Shown here: positions 48,192 through 60,492 of the stretch, in pieces | How the letters are laid out: each line of letters starts with the position of its first letter | How positions within the stretch are numbered: position 1 is the first letter of the stretch | Program-made: the position numbers and the translations under genes | Assembly: GCA_022225965.2 (NCBI GenBank) | Contig: JAKJXP020000006.1 | Coordinates: 558,001 to 622,000, forward strand | Direction of reading: 5' to 3' | DNA: 64,000 nucleotides | Source: Diatrype stigma | Taxonomy: Eukaryota > Ascomycota > Sordariomycetes > Xylariales > Diatrypaceae | Notes under the pieces: model-generated | Told to the model about the DNA's origin: nothing | The model's database searches: none | What the model saw: only the letters and a program-made list of their open reading frames with translations

Positions 48192-49844
48192 TAACGGAAT
48201 TAATTGCAATAACCTTCGTTTTATTTTTCGTTTCGAAAACGAAGAAAGTGGTTACGATATTAATGATATACCCTTAATAACAAAGGCGTTACGTAATTAT
48301 CATTTGTTTTGCCTGTTATGTAAAAAAAGAAAGGGTTAGTAATAAAAGAAATAGGAATGTTTTAAATATAAGGCGAAGGGCTTTATTATTAATTAGGAAT
48401 ATTTTTATTAATAGCTGTTTTATATAATTTAAATAGGAAATTTATTTTTCGCGTTATTTAAAATAAAGAACCCTAGTTTATGGTTAATGCCATATAAATT
48501 CAATATATTTTAAAGATGGAATAACATATTTTTTGCTATATGGCTATTCGTTATTTGCCGTAATATAATAAGCCGCATGCGAAGCTTTTATTATCGATTT
48601 ATAAAGTAAGCAATAACCCTTAAAATCCCTTTTTTATTAAGGGACTCTTATATATTAAACGAAAGATGGATTTTCGAAAGGGCATTATTGCGAAGTTATT
48701 ATATAATTACGATACGAGCGGATTCGAATAATTTTTTTAATTAAGCGGAAATGATATAATGTAAGTCCCGAAGGATTTTCTTTATTAATATACGATTAAA
48801 AAAGCCTAGCAATTCCTAAAATTAATTTCGAACGTAAATTGCCGGGGGTATATTATAAACCGTAATTAATTCGATAAGCCGTTATTTGTAATTATTTATC
48901 GTAAAACGTACGAGTCGCCGCCGGATATGGTCCTTTAGTTATTAATAAATCGAAAAAATAAGCGTATTAAACGAAAGGCTGTTATTAAACGGATTATTCG
49001 AAACTTTTGTTATATTAAAAAAATACCGAAATGGAAGTAATTAAGATAATATTTCGAATTATTTATAAAAATATTCTTATATAACTTAATAAAGCCCTTT
49101 TAATTATAACGAAAATAATACTAGTACTTATTATTTTTTACGGAATCCTTTATATTATCGTCGTTTTTAATGGCCTTTATAAAAATAATATATTCGTTAT
49201 ACTCGAGAATTTTAAAATAGGTATTCGATTTTATTTACGAGTAAGTAATGAATTCTTTATTGCGAATCTTTATTCGAAAAAGCAGCTTTAAGCTAGCATT
49301 AGGTTTTATAAAAGCAGCTTTTTTAAGGAATTACTGGCGAAAAGAAATTCGAAGGGCCTTAAAAAGGGCGGCGCCTTATTGTAATTACAAAAATGGGCTA
49401 AATATCGTAAAAGAATTAAGTTAATTTAATAAGATATAATAAAAATAAAGATAATTCGGAATAACAAACTGCTAAAGAAAACTTCGTTTTTTTATATAAA
49501 ATTTTGCAATACCGGTGCCATAATATGGGAATTAAGAATCGGAAATGCCGAATTGGTTCGAGCGGGCTTAAGCGTATTAAGTTAGGGCTCGAAATATCGG
49601 AAAATCCTACGATTTTTCTTTTATAAGCAATACGGATAGGTATATGATAAGTGCTTTTTAGGAAATTTCGGTTAATATCGCGGCCGTTAAAAGAAAAAGG
49701 TTATATTTATTAATTATTAAAAAACAATAATAAGGGAAATCGATTGTTTATATTAATTAAAAACGTAAATGGCGTTGTTTAATTAATATAATACAATTAA
49801 AGAATTAATTAAACAAAAAATTTATTCGATTGGTGCTATCGCTG

Positions 49845-49852
49845 GTCGGTAT
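49845..49852. repeat. hAT 8-bp target site duplication, right copy (GTCGGTAT)
   Basis: Identical to 37053-37060. Normal base composition resumes immediately after it, with the original 3' flank of the protease gene. Confidence 0.85.
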
Positions 49853-51533
49853 GCGCTGCCTGAGGCTTATGCTTGGGACATGGCATGTGTATCGTTGTGT
49901 ATATAGTTCTACGCTTTATCTCCTGACATAGTAGATGGTATATACCTAGTTCTGGTTGCAAGATACCAGTTTTCGTAGTAAGTATAAATTCCTCAGTGAG
50001 TTGAATCTTAGCGATGTAAGATTACCGAGGCATAACTCTGCGAGAATCGTGACAATCGTTTGCTGTGTGACTTTAAATCTTGAAAGCAGGTGCGAGTGAA
50101 GGAAACCAAAAAGGAGTTCACCGAAGGCCTCAGCCTGATCTCGCACTTCTCGACGCTCCAAGTCCCGTATCTTTGCCGTGGCCGTGACACTACATAGGCA
50201 TCATTACGAGAAGGGGCCGCCTCTCCTTAGCCCGCGCCACACAATTCGGCGCCCTTGGATAAGAACAAGGCTGTCTATACGCTTCTAGGATCACGTTGTT
50301 ATGCAGGCTGGTGCGGGAATTGCCGAAGATATGGATTACTAATTTCAGAAGCTTGGGTAGGCACTGCATGATCCATCAGTAGGTTGGTCCAGCTCATTGT
50401 AGGACCTAAAGACTCATCAGCAAACAGTAATACAGTTACAGGCAGCTCCACTCCAAACCTACCATCTAATACAACAATAATGACTTCGTGACTCTTTAAG
50501 CAGCAACTTTCGTTACACCTGCCCGCAATCCCATCAAGGCGGGAGTGACACAAGTAGGATTCAATCACATCTTACATAGGTCCCTGACCATAGTCTATAC
50601 TGCGCCTTGAGTGACCTTGGGGAGGCTCTGTGGAAAGCCTACAATTTAGTAGGCAGACTTTGAAGGGATTGATTTTCACCATTTTTAAATAGCGTAGGGA
50701 TGACAATGGGATACTTTCTCGGTCACAGCGCCACGTCCTCCCCAATCAGCCACTCGTGATTCGCGATTGCGCCGCTAAACCACGTCGAGTACACGGCAGT
50801 GTTATGGTTAGGTCCTTAAATGTCTTATAGGTGATGAAGGTAATCAGTGAAGCAGACCAATTAGTCCATTGTACAGAAAGTAGATCTCGTAGTACTAAGT
50901 AACGGAGCTCCCACATGGACCTTGATTAAATGTGGCACAGTTCATATTGCCACAGAGTAAGCTGTGCTCCAGATAAGTATTGGCGGAATAAACCGCGTAC
51001 CTATTAGTGTTACGCTTACTTGGCATATACGTTGTACGACTCCAGCGAGACAAGCTGTTTTTCGTGTTAATGACTGCTCATAGCCAGATCTTAGCTGCTA
51101 CTCAAAAGCACTGCCATCTTCAGAGATTACCATTACCTCGTATGTGCAGACCACTAAGACATAGGTATGTTTCGATCCAGGGTTTCATAGTCGTATTGCT
51201 GTTCTCGAAAGTCCATGCGTGGAAAGGCCACTGACATTAACGTCACAGTTAGCAAGCCCCCCCTTTATTTTCAACAGGGGTGATTATGTAAGGGTACCGA
51301 CCGCAATCAGTGTCACCATATTCACCACCGCTTATATAACCTAGCCTTGAAGGGTGCGGTAGAGCTTTCCCAGTAATGCGACCACTATTATTTCTCACTC
51401 TATGTTCCATGTCGTATATGATCATCTCTATCAAGATATTCAACGGCTTGTTTCGCTTGGGTCATTCTTTCGTACCCTTTGCTCTATCATACACAACGAA
51501 TACTTACATTCGGGAGAATTACCAGGCTTTATC
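49853..51533. other. Intergenic, displaced 3' flank of the protease gene and upstream of the membrane protein
   Basis: The first bases (GCGCTGCCTGA) are the displaced original end of the protease gene. A minus-strand stretch at about 50190-49946 reads like protein (RREVRDQAEAFGELLFGFLH) and may be a gene remnant; I do not recognise it. Nothing else is supported. An upstream ATG at 51402 extends the next frame but was not chosen. Confidence 0.4.
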
Positions 51534-53828
51534 ATGGACCCGGATCGTTTCTCGGTATCAGAGGGTATCGAACCCATTACTCCTGGGACAGACACGCCGC
51601 ACGAATGTGCTGAAGCAGATAGTCACTACGACCAAACATCCACCTTCGAAGTTGATCCCAGCGAGGCTTGGGACGAGCCATACCGCCATCCTTGGGACAG
51701 AATTGGCACATGGGGACTTTTCATATTAGCATTAGGCACGGCATGTATCAGTATCGCAATTGGAATACTCACCTACTTATGGTCAAACTCAATGACTGCT
51801 GCGGACGATCTTGAATCCAGCACTTTCTGGCGTTATATCGTCTTCCACGGTTGGACGACTAGGGTAGTTACCGTTTGTGCAGCCGTAATTCGACTGGTCA
51901 TTGTGTCTCAAGCTGGTCTGGTTACTTCGATGATCGCCTCGATTCTCCTTGAAAAAGTGGGAGTCCAGCTATGGGCTGTGCCGTTGCTTGCCTTGGTCCG
52001 ATCAATAACTGTCGCCCCGGAGACTCTTTTGCTAGCTAGTCTACCGAATCGCTTTCGCCTTTCTTCCAAGGCTATATGCTATTTTGCAATACTACTTAGT
52101 ACACTAATAACATTGGCCTCCCAGTTCTTCTCGACGGTTCTTCTATCCGACTTTTGCAACACGGCAATCGTAGGGGCTGCCAACAAATCTTCAGTAGCAT
52201 TCCAACCACCAGATACGGAATTCCTTCCTTGGGGATCGTCAGGGATATGGCAGATTACGCCGGACACTTACCCAAGGTTCGCCGAGTACCACGAACCGCC
52301 GCATGAATTTGCTGAGAATCGCGATGATACAGGAATGACTTTGCGCGCTTTTCTTCCGTTTCGTCAGACTGAACGGCGAATAGCAACCCGCGAATATAGG
52401 GGACCCGCTACCGTGTTCGATTCGCGCGTCATCTGTGCCAGGCCAACAGTGAATATTACTAGGGTCATTGCAAACAGAGAACCAGATACTTTCTATGACC
52501 AAAATCACCGCGGCCTCTACATCGAAGGAGTAGCTACGCTTGACCTAAGGAGTTTGCCCCTCAATACGCCGCCCTATTTGATTGAACTGGGTCCTCAGGA
52601 TGGCACATTTATATGCAGAATTACAACCCATGAAATTTACGAATATAATGCCTTGTCGTTGTGCGAAGTGCCTTTGCAAGAAGGCTCGGACTCAGGCTCG
52701 TACTACGTGATCGGAACCATGGTTTTCAACATTACCATGCCAAAAGAGCGTGCCGACGACATTCATGGAATCTGGTACGGGCTTGAAGATCAAGTATTCG
52801 ATAACCAATCAATGCCATGGTCCATGCTCGACTCCGCACTTTGGACAACGGCTTCATTGGGGCCATCTAAATACGGATTGATCTCGATGACGACGTGTAT
52901 GTCCTCTCCCTCGACAAGAGATTATTCAGTTATGCTCTATAGTAGCACGGATGGCTTCGAGCCTAGCCTCATGCTGGACAATAATAAGACACAAACCTTA
53001 TTACGAATTAATCCCCCTACCACAGATGGAATATACAACATAACGAAATATCTCTTCAATACCGAAGCGATCCGATACTAGATGGGCGCCACGCGCGAAA
53101 TATCCAGTCTCGAGGACAGAGGTCTGTTAGCACTGAACATCTCTGCTATAGACTGGTCAAACCCAATTGCGAGTAAGTCAAATTATGATATAATACCCTT
53201 GGACATGCTATACCCAAGCCAATTAAGCACGACTCGACTGGGGTTGCCAAATGCCACTGGTGGGTTCGTGTGGACCAATCCAAGCACTGTTATGGACTTG
53301 GCATCGGGTACGAAGAATATTAACTTTGTGCACATTGCGCTCTTCCAAGATATTTTTACGAGGTTGCAAAGTCCAGCTCTGGCTTTGCAAACTCTGATCA
53401 CCAGTTTGACGTATGTTGATTACTCTCGACACCTTCCATTCTTCACCAAGACTTTAGAGGCGAGCATACGAAACAGCGTCGTCGTACTCATCCCTCGTCG
53501 CTGGTGGGGCTTTAGTTATACACTGGTCATCGTACTCGTACATCTAGCCCTAACATTCTCGACCGCGATCTGGTTCCAAGCCAAGACAAGATCAACGATG
53601 TTGGGGAACACCTGGCAGTCAATTGCCCAAACGACATCGGAGGTGACCTTGCCAATATACAGCAAAGCCACCACGATGAAAGACAAGGAAATCAAAAAGA
53701 TGCTGCGCAGGACCGCTGATTCCCAACAGGAGTTCGGCATCTCCACCGCTACCCCTTTGGGTCGAAGCGAACTCGTGAGGTTCAGGCCGGAAAACAAATC
53801 AAGCCAATCCATCGAGCCCTTATATTGA
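51534..53828 (+). pseudogene. Fungal multi-pass membrane protein with in-frame TAG
   Basis: One uninterrupted frame runs from ATG 51534 (MDPDRFSVSEG) to 53828 except for a TAG at 53079-53081, codon 516 of 765. The N-terminal part has several membrane helices (GLFILALGTACISIAIGILTY, VVTVCAAVIRLVIVS, SMIASILLEKVGVQLWAVPL). A long extracellular-type region with Asn-glycosylation motifs follows, then a C-terminal helix (FSYTLVIVLVHLALTFSTAIW). After it comes a tail with LGNTWQSIAQTTSEVTLP and MKDKEIKKML, which is characteristic of a large family of uncharacterised fungal membrane proteins. Because the part after the TAG is the normal C terminus of that family and no GT donor lies near the stop, I call it one gene with a premature stop (CAG to TAG fits) rather than two genes. 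Read-through or strain-specific mutation are alternatives. Confidence 0.75.
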
Positions 53829-54598
53829 ATTGATTGGCGTCAGTTGAAGAACCGGTGGGTGTATTGGTACAACGAAACCCAGGTGTTGAAGTGCTGGAGT
53901 TGCTTTCCAGCCTGTTGCCGTTTCGGAAGCGCCCCCCCTCCCCATTTCCATATCTTGCATGCAGTTAGACTAAGGGACTTCAAGATTGCTAAAACCTGCC
54001 TCAAACAATGTGTCGGATTTCTCCTTTATTTTTTTTTTCTCGTATCTTTCTAATGTTGGTAGCAGTAATAGCGTGGGTTTCTTATTGTTGGTTTGGGTGA
54101 GCAACCTCTCCGCCCCCTTTTTTTCACGTTCTCCACTAAAATAGCCAGGCTGGTTTAAGGGGTAATGAGAAACGTTGCAACCAAGGACCAGCTATGTAAG
54201 TTTGCTACGACTTGTATCATTCATGGGCTCTGGATTGAAGAATGTTATGTAACGCAGGACTTTCACTGAGTCATCAATTATCCGGAATGTGAGCTATAGT
54301 ACGTACCGTGGAACAGTATGACAGTATCAGCATATAAAATACTCGTTCATCGCACTTGTGGTCTTTGTCACCTGTTGTCTTCTCCAGTGACACGATTTGA
54401 TAAACGCTTGGCCCTACCTTTTGAATAACGCGACCGACCTCGCAGGTGACAAGCATCACTTCCTGCTCCAAATATCACTGATGCCCCACGAATGATTCCT
54501 ATCTCTCTTCATCCCAACCATAGTCCAAGAGTCAGAGAAAGGCCATTCAAGCCCTTAAGTACTCGGTCAGTTTGTGCCTCCACTGCTGGCTACCCGAA
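53829..54598. other. Intergenic
   Basis: No supported gene. A T-rich run lies near 54030 and a pyrimidine-rich tract near 54115. A possible extra 5' exon of the next gene could lie in the last 150 bases (acceptor-like GGTCAG before 54571). Confidence 0.4.
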
Positions 54599-55432
54599 AT
54601 GTGCGTATATGGCCTAATCCGCTATGCATGCGGAGCGTCGACCAACCACTGGCTGCGCTGCCCCGATGCACGATATGATACACGCCCCTTCGACAATAGC
54701 AACGACGATAATCTCCTAAGCACTCTATGTAACAACATCGGAACCGGACCTTTCATGAACGCCCCTTCTGCGACGGGCTGTGGATACTCCCGATGCACTC
54801 GACCACAGTGTCGGGACTGGCTCAACACGCAGCAAGTTCTGATTTCCGAACGGCGAAACGAGCTCTACCTGGAGAACCAGCGACAAAAGAGGCTACCCAA
54901 GTACCCGGAGGAGCTACGGCGCGAGGAGTCGCAGATCGCCGCGGAAGAAGAGCTGGACAAGGTTTTCCTACAGCCGTTCCGCGACTACTTGAAAACCCAG
55001 AGATCGCAGCCGCAGCGGGCTGCCGACGGGAAGGGCGCAGAGCACCTGCGCGATGCTGCCTTCGCACAGGCCTTGCGATCTCGATTCGGCCTGCAGAGGA
55101 GCGGGTTCCGAGTGTGGGCCGCTATCGACGACCCAGCCATAGAGAAGTACTGCTACACCCAGGGCGGGAAGCGCCACACACTTGAGGGCTTCCGCGTCGT
55201 GCCCGCCGGGGCTGACCAACAGCAGCTTGCTGCTGAGCAAGGGGGAACGCAGCCGCGTGGCCCGCAAGGTGGGGAGGAGGCGCATCAGGAGCCTGTTGAG
55301 CCGGAGATTAGGACCGTCGTCAGGCGGAAGAAAGGGGCGAAAGTCAGTCAGATGGGAGAGACGAGCGCGGCGAACGATAGAGTGCAAGACTGGCTTGACA
55401 GGGACCGACGTGGCCCACCGGGGTATCGTTGA
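54599..55432 (+). CDS. Hypothetical fungal protein with N-terminal Cys cluster
   Basis: An open frame of 277 residues starts at ATG 54599. The frame stays open upstream to about 54572 (LCLHCWLPEMCVYG), so a missing upstream exon is likely and the true start is uncertain. The N-terminal 90 residues hold Cys residues in a pattern that could bind zinc (RYACGAS, WLRCPDAR, LCNNIG, GCGYSRCTRPQCRDW). A long charged helix follows (LISERRNELYLENQRQKRLP, EELRREESQIAAEEELDKVF), then a Gln/Gly-rich tail with RRKKGAK. This layout is common among small fungus-specific proteins of unknown role. GC content of the second half is high. Confidence 0.6.
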   Translation: MCVYGLIRYACGASTNHWLRCPDARYDTRPFDNSNDDNLLSTLCNNIGTGPFMNAPSATGCGYSRCTRPQCRDWLNTQQVLISERRNELYLENQRQKRLPKYPEELRREESQIAAEEELDKVFLQPFRDYLKTQRSQPQRAADGKGAEHLRDAAFAQALRSRFGLQRSGFRVWAAIDDPAIEKYCYTQGGKRHTLEGFRVVPAGADQQQLAAEQGGTQPRGPQGGEEAHQEPVEPEIRTVVRRKKGAKVSQMGETSAANDRVQDWLDRDRRGPPGYR

Positions 55433-56500
55433 AGGCTCAATGTAAGTACTCTGCTCAGAGAGTCGCTAATACGAGGCGGCGGGTGTACGTCGTAGTTACC
55501 GGGGTGCTGAGGTTTTGCGATCTTTGGGACACTCATGATGGTGGCAACGGATGAGAAACATGACGAATATGGAATACTGGACATACGAGCGTAGTCTTCT
55601 GGTAACAACTCCATAGATCCACAGGTATTAGCTTAGCTACCAGAACAAGACGTTGGGAGCATGCATATCGAGTAGACATGGGTGGTTGTGTGGAACAACA
55701 GTTCTGACTAAAAGACCTTTTCACTAAGCTCAGGCATTATTCGGAGCAGTCCTATCACCTTCACATCGAAAGATACTTCCAGTCACAAGCAAACACTCCG
55801 GAAACAGGTGGATGATGGGAAAATTTTGTACGCATTAAAGGGAAAGGTCTCCTATCTAACAAGGGCTGCTAGCTCGCAAGAGCGATAGTATCGCGGGTTC
55901 ATACCGCGTCCAGATACTATGCCTCGGGTCTGTCCTTAGTGCCACCAAGCTGCCAAGGGATTCTGCTTTGTTTCTGAGCACGCCCTTTTGAATGACTTAC
56001 GCCATGGACGGTTCCTCCTCCTCCATTGCCAGGGCTCTAGCTCTCTCGTCTCGCTTTCTCACCATATCACCAATCTTCTTTCTTTCTTTCTTTTTTTCTT
56101 TCCCTGTCAGTGTTTTCTGCATCTCTTGCTCTTAGTCTCAAGCAATTGCTGAGCCATGATCAAAACTCTGCTTAAAATATTTTGACAGTTCTGCCGGAAT
56201 ATGCTATAGCCGTGAATAGGTCTCGACCCAATAAGGGGTATCGTGCTCCTATGCAAAGCAGACTTCGAATCCACCATGACTCCGTAAGACGTACCAAAAA
56301 ATAGCCAGCGGCCATAAGAAGGGCTGTCCAAAGGTCGTTGACTCTGCGGGGAGATTATGAAGTCGAATATTACTGCAACTCATCTCGCATCCCTAAGGTG
56401 CAGTAGCAACAGCGCAACGAAAGCGGAAAAGGGAGATCTACAGATATTAGGTTGACGAGCCGTCCTCGATTCCTGCCTGTAAGTAAATTTACGGAGCCAC
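55433..56500. other. Convergent intergenic region
   Basis: No supported gene between the stops of the Cys-cluster protein and the Red1-like gene. A CTTT-type simple repeat lies near 56080-56100. A tRNA-like T-arm near 55890 is discussed under rejected items. Confidence 0.45.
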
Positions 56501-59500
56501 TTAAATGGTAACGCCGTCGAGAGGTAACACTTTAGTCTTGTCCTCAAGGAAGGCTGCCCTGTACTCGACAATGGCCTTGGTGATGCTGTTGAAGTCTCTA
56601 ACTTTGTTCGCCTTCAGCTCATTGAGCACCTTCTTGAGTCCTTCGATGAACCGAAGCTTAACCTCTCCGCTGAACACATCGGAGGAACCGAGCTGTGTAA
56701 TGATCTCGCCGTCTAAAGGATAATTTGAAGCAAAGTCAGCTATCCAAGAGGGGGATGTAAAGGAAGGGGGAAACAAAAATAGCTTTCCAGTTCTTGTTCA
56801 AGACTCACCCGGAACCACCATGTTTTCAAAATGCTGGTATACACAGGCATTTCCATCCGGACACTGAGCTCCATCTAGAGCATGCGGACATATTTCCTTG
56901 TTAGGATCAATCCGAGAACTATACGTCATGGACTTTAGCCCGCCTGGCACTGCTTCGAGAAACCTTGGGTGGAACCGATAAGCGCGGAAGTACTCAAAAG
57001 GACTACGATAAGACAAGGGATCGTTCACGGAAGATGTATTTTTCTTATCCTCGACCTACACAATGGTTAGTAATTTTCGCTGCCGAGATTGTCCAAGTAC
57101 TACTTCTCCGTTGGTATCTTCGAGGTTGGGCTGAATTACCCGGACATCGGTCTCCATAGGGCTTGGCTCAAATGGTTCTTTGTCAACGACCTGCTCATCC
57201 TTTGATACGTTAGTGATCAAACCAGCTCCTTGTTCTGGTGGACTGGTGTGTACATTTCCACTGTCCATCAAAGCGCCTTGAATATCGGAGATTTGAGTTG
57301 GCTGCGGTTCGTAAGATTCATCGTCGCTAGAAGGCGACTCTGCAGGTGACGTTTGCATCGAAACATCGGCGTCCGCTGAGTCGTGGCCCTCACTGTCGTT
57401 ATCTCGAGCTTGTGTGGCATCGACTTCTTCCAGGGTTTTGTGTTCAACACGCGCAGGATACGTAGACTGAGATGGTCCTGCCATATCATTAACAGGTTCT
57501 ACACCTGCTTGAGCTGGTATGCCTGACTGCGATTGCGGCTCTGTCGATTGCGGCTCTGTGGACGACTCTTGGATCGCCATGTCTTGTTCACCAGGTGATT
57601 GAGGTTTAGATATATCCATGTCAGTATCGCTTGGAGACGATATGGCTCCGGAGTCCACTGCAGCGACCCCGTCGTTGAAATCAGGGGCCGTAATGGCCGT
57701 GTCTCGGGCCGAAGTTTGGGGCTCGACAAGGGATGGGGTCTCGCCGAAGGAACCAGGCGTTTGTGTCTCATCCGCAGCATCTACCAAAATATTAGTAAGC
57801 CAAGATGGCAACATGAGACGTTGAGAATGGAGCACGTACCAGAGCTCACCAGAGCGGGGGATCGAGCACTAGTCTCTGTCGAGTCTCCCTCGGCTGTATC
57901 GCCCAATTGTTGCATTTCGCTAGCCAGCTTTTGCTTCTCAGCCTCGACGGCTTGGAGGTCAAGCTCGAGCTGAGTAGCTTGCGATACTAATTCTTTAAGT
58001 CTGTCTCGCTTCTCCTTGAGAGTAGCCTCGACAGCAGGGAGGTCAACGCTGGCAATCCTGTTGCGTCTTTCAAAGCCCGCTTTTCGGACCTGCCCCTTGA
58101 AGTCGGATGCTTTAGGTAGCCTAGCAGGCTCGGGTGCGGGCGAGGATTGGGTCGAAGGTGTTTGGGGGGCGCTGGTTTGATTGGTAGACTTCTTCTTTGC
58201 TTCGGCCTCTGCAATTTTTCTTTTCATCTCCTCAATCCGCCCATGTAGGAGGCCAAGCTTACCCGATTTTTCAGGGACTGGAGCAGCCGATGAGCTCGGG
58301 CTTGACGGTTTCCAGGCCGGAGGATTAGAGAGTGGCGGATGGGCTGCTAGAGGGGTTTGACCGCCAGGTGGGTTGGCTGTCTTGATTGATGTCGCGGGCC
58401 CATCGGTGGGCGAGCCAATGTCCATCTCAACATCTTCATCGTCGCTGACATCAATGATCAGAGTCTCTTGAGTACGGGTACGCTTGAGTGTGTTAGAATG
58501 GGTGGAATAATTATCGAAGTCTGAGGCAACAGGTCTTTTGGGAGGCCGAGGCTTGGTTTGAGTTGACTGCACATTGGCGAATGAGAGCCCGGGAGTCACG
58601 CCCTCCTTTGAAGCAGAGGATGGTTTGGGTGGTAGTTGAGGTCGGGCCTGAGGCTGCGATTGAGATTGAGGTTGAGTAGATACTGAGCGCCGAGAGGAAT
58701 CTGCCGTTTTGGATGTGGGCCGAGGAGAACTGGCAGAGGAGGCTTGCTGTGGTTGGTCTGTCGAGGCAACCATCGTCGAATTGGTCCGGACTGTCAAAGG
58801 TATTGGTGGGGTTGCTGGGGTTGTTGTGCTTGCTTGAACTGGTGCAATGGATGGTTTTTGTGATGTTGCTTGTGCTGCTGTTGCGGCTGCGGCTTTCTCC
58901 TGCTCCTTCTTTTTAAGAGCCGCAAGTTTTTGATGCAGCAGCGCGTTGTTTTCAGCTCTGGTCTTGGCTTTAGCAGGCAATGACCCGGCAGGTGTGGACG
59001 AGTTCGTAGCTGCAGGTGATTTCACAGTGACGGCTGTATTCACTACAGCAGAAGCGGTGTCCGCAGCAACTGCTGGCACGGGCGGGGCTGATGGTAAGGA
59101 AGATGCCAGTGTAGGTGCCTTCCCTGAGGGGGTAGGTCCGACTGTTGTGGTCTTTTGTGCTTTAGCGGCTAACTTCCTAGCGATCTTGTCTTTCCGCTCT
59201 TCAGCAGCAGACTTGGCTGGTTTATCTACCATCTTGGTTTCGTTGTTGTTGGCATCGGTTGGTGCTTGGCTATCGATATCTGATTTGGGTTGACTTGGCT
59301 TTGATGGTTGGGATAATTTTGAGGAAGCCTCTTCTGTAGTTCGTGTTTCGTTGAGCGCCTTAGTGGTAGGGAGGCTGGACTTAGGCATTGACACATCGAG
59401 CCCGAGTTCGGCAAATAATGTCTTTATCAGGTTTTCATCAAAGCCCTCGTCAATGTAATTTTGATAGCGGACTTTTAGGGGCCAAAGTCCCAGAATAGCC

Positions 59501-60492
59501 TCTTGTGCCTTCTTCTTGGCCTCAGAAACAGAATGAAAAGATGCGTTGCCGTTCGAAAGGCCACTCGTGCTAGTGGCAGTCGGCGCCTTATTCTTTGACG
59601 CAGACCCGAAACGCGCTTTGTCACCTCCACGTGCTGTCTGCTCAATTTTCCGTGGTCCCATCAAACCTGGTTGTGCGACAGAAGGCACACTCTTCGAGTC
59701 CTTGACTGTCGCCTGGGAAACCGATGCTTTCCGCTGAAGCTCACTAGGAGACAAGCACGGAGAATAGGAGCCAGATCGTTCGCGCTGTGGCATGGCAGGT
59801 TGTCTAATTTCTTCCGGAGAATACTCGTCATCAGCCGGAGGCATATACACCGACGTACTCTCAGCTGCAGGTTCTTCTCGAGGCGATCCAATGTTATACA
59901 AGGAAGATCCATCAGCATCACTAGCACTACTGGGATGGTTCTCCGAGAAGCCAAAGGCCGGGTGAGGTGGACTTTTGTGTTGAGTTTGGGCAGTAGCTCC
60001 TGTTTCTTTGGGTTCATAGAGATCCTCGAATTCCCCTTCGCTCAGCTCGCCTTCTTCTAATGGGTTATCGACGGGCGGCTGCAAAGACATCTTCACTGGT
60101 CCTGCTTGGCCTCGCAAGGAGTGTTCGAGAGACCTGTCAAGAGCCTGAGGTTGAAAGAACGGGCCTGGTTGCGCTTGAGAAGATGCGAGTTTTGGTGGTG
60201 CTGTCAATGGAACTTGCGGCCACGGAGGTTGGATCTCGGGACGGTATGAAGGCGTTGGTAGGGGCGGTGATACACCGAAAGCTAAACCTGGTATGCGATT
60301 CGCGTTCTGCTCATAGGACATATTCGTCACGGCATGATTTCCGGCGAAAGGGTGGGTTTGCTGAGGAGGCCCCATGTAGGGCGGTGGAGGATTGGGAGTC
60401 GGCTGATAGTTGTTGAAGGGTTGATGGATTGGAGGAGGCTGTTGCTCCTGCTGGCCTGGGAAACGGCCGTATAGGAAAGGGGGTTGCGACAT
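56501..60492 (-). CDS. Red1/ZFC3H1-like protein with C-terminal zf-C3H1 zinc finger
   Basis: Four exons (60492-57840, 57780-57101, 57055-56809, 56739-56501) encode about 1272 residues in frame. Most is Pro/Ser/Thr/Gln-rich and disordered, with coiled-coil stretches (LHGRIEEMKRKIAEAEAKKK; EATLKEKRDRLKELVSQATQ). The C-terminal exon pair holds SPFEYFRAYRFHPRFLEAVPG, then a CX8CX5CX3H finger (CPHALDGAQCPDGNACVYQH), then a helical tail ending near TKVLPL. This matches Pfam zf-C3H1 proteins such as S. pombe Red1 and human ZFC3H1, scaffolds that link the Mtr4 helicase to the nuclear exosome for RNA elimination. Nuclear function is inferred. The second donor is ambiguous by 3 nt (57104 or 57101), adding or removing one Val. 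Intron 2 has a perfect TACTAAC branch site. Confidence 0.85.

Larger units (their letters stand above)
37061..49844 (-). mobile_element. RIP-degraded hAT transposon interrupted by a Gypsy element
   Basis: The ends are CAGCGTAGGCAC (left) and, read inward on the other strand, CAGCGATAGCAC (right), 11 of the first 15 positions matching. They are flanked by 8-bp GTCGGTAT duplications. Without the inserted Gypsy element the hAT is about 3.34 kb. On the minus strand, reading through RIP stops, transposase traces are clear: WNEILHKMHNFLNFKEPI, TPEKWHSFEAVQGILRLFE and IIMPSLYELK (about 38500-38220). These match the RNase H-like and insertion domains of fungal hAT transposases. The N-terminal part lies in 48192-49844. 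Both hAT pieces are equally AT-rich, so RIP acted on the host element as well as its passenger. Confidence 0.85.

Noticed and set aside
55865..55930. tRNA-like segment with a perfect T-arm (CGCGG-GTTCATA-CCGCG) and a D-arm-like GCTC..GAGC
   Set aside because: Only about 40 bases separate the two arms from the possible acceptor strands, no anticodon arm can be formed and the acceptor ends do not pair. At best it is a tRNA fragment or chance.
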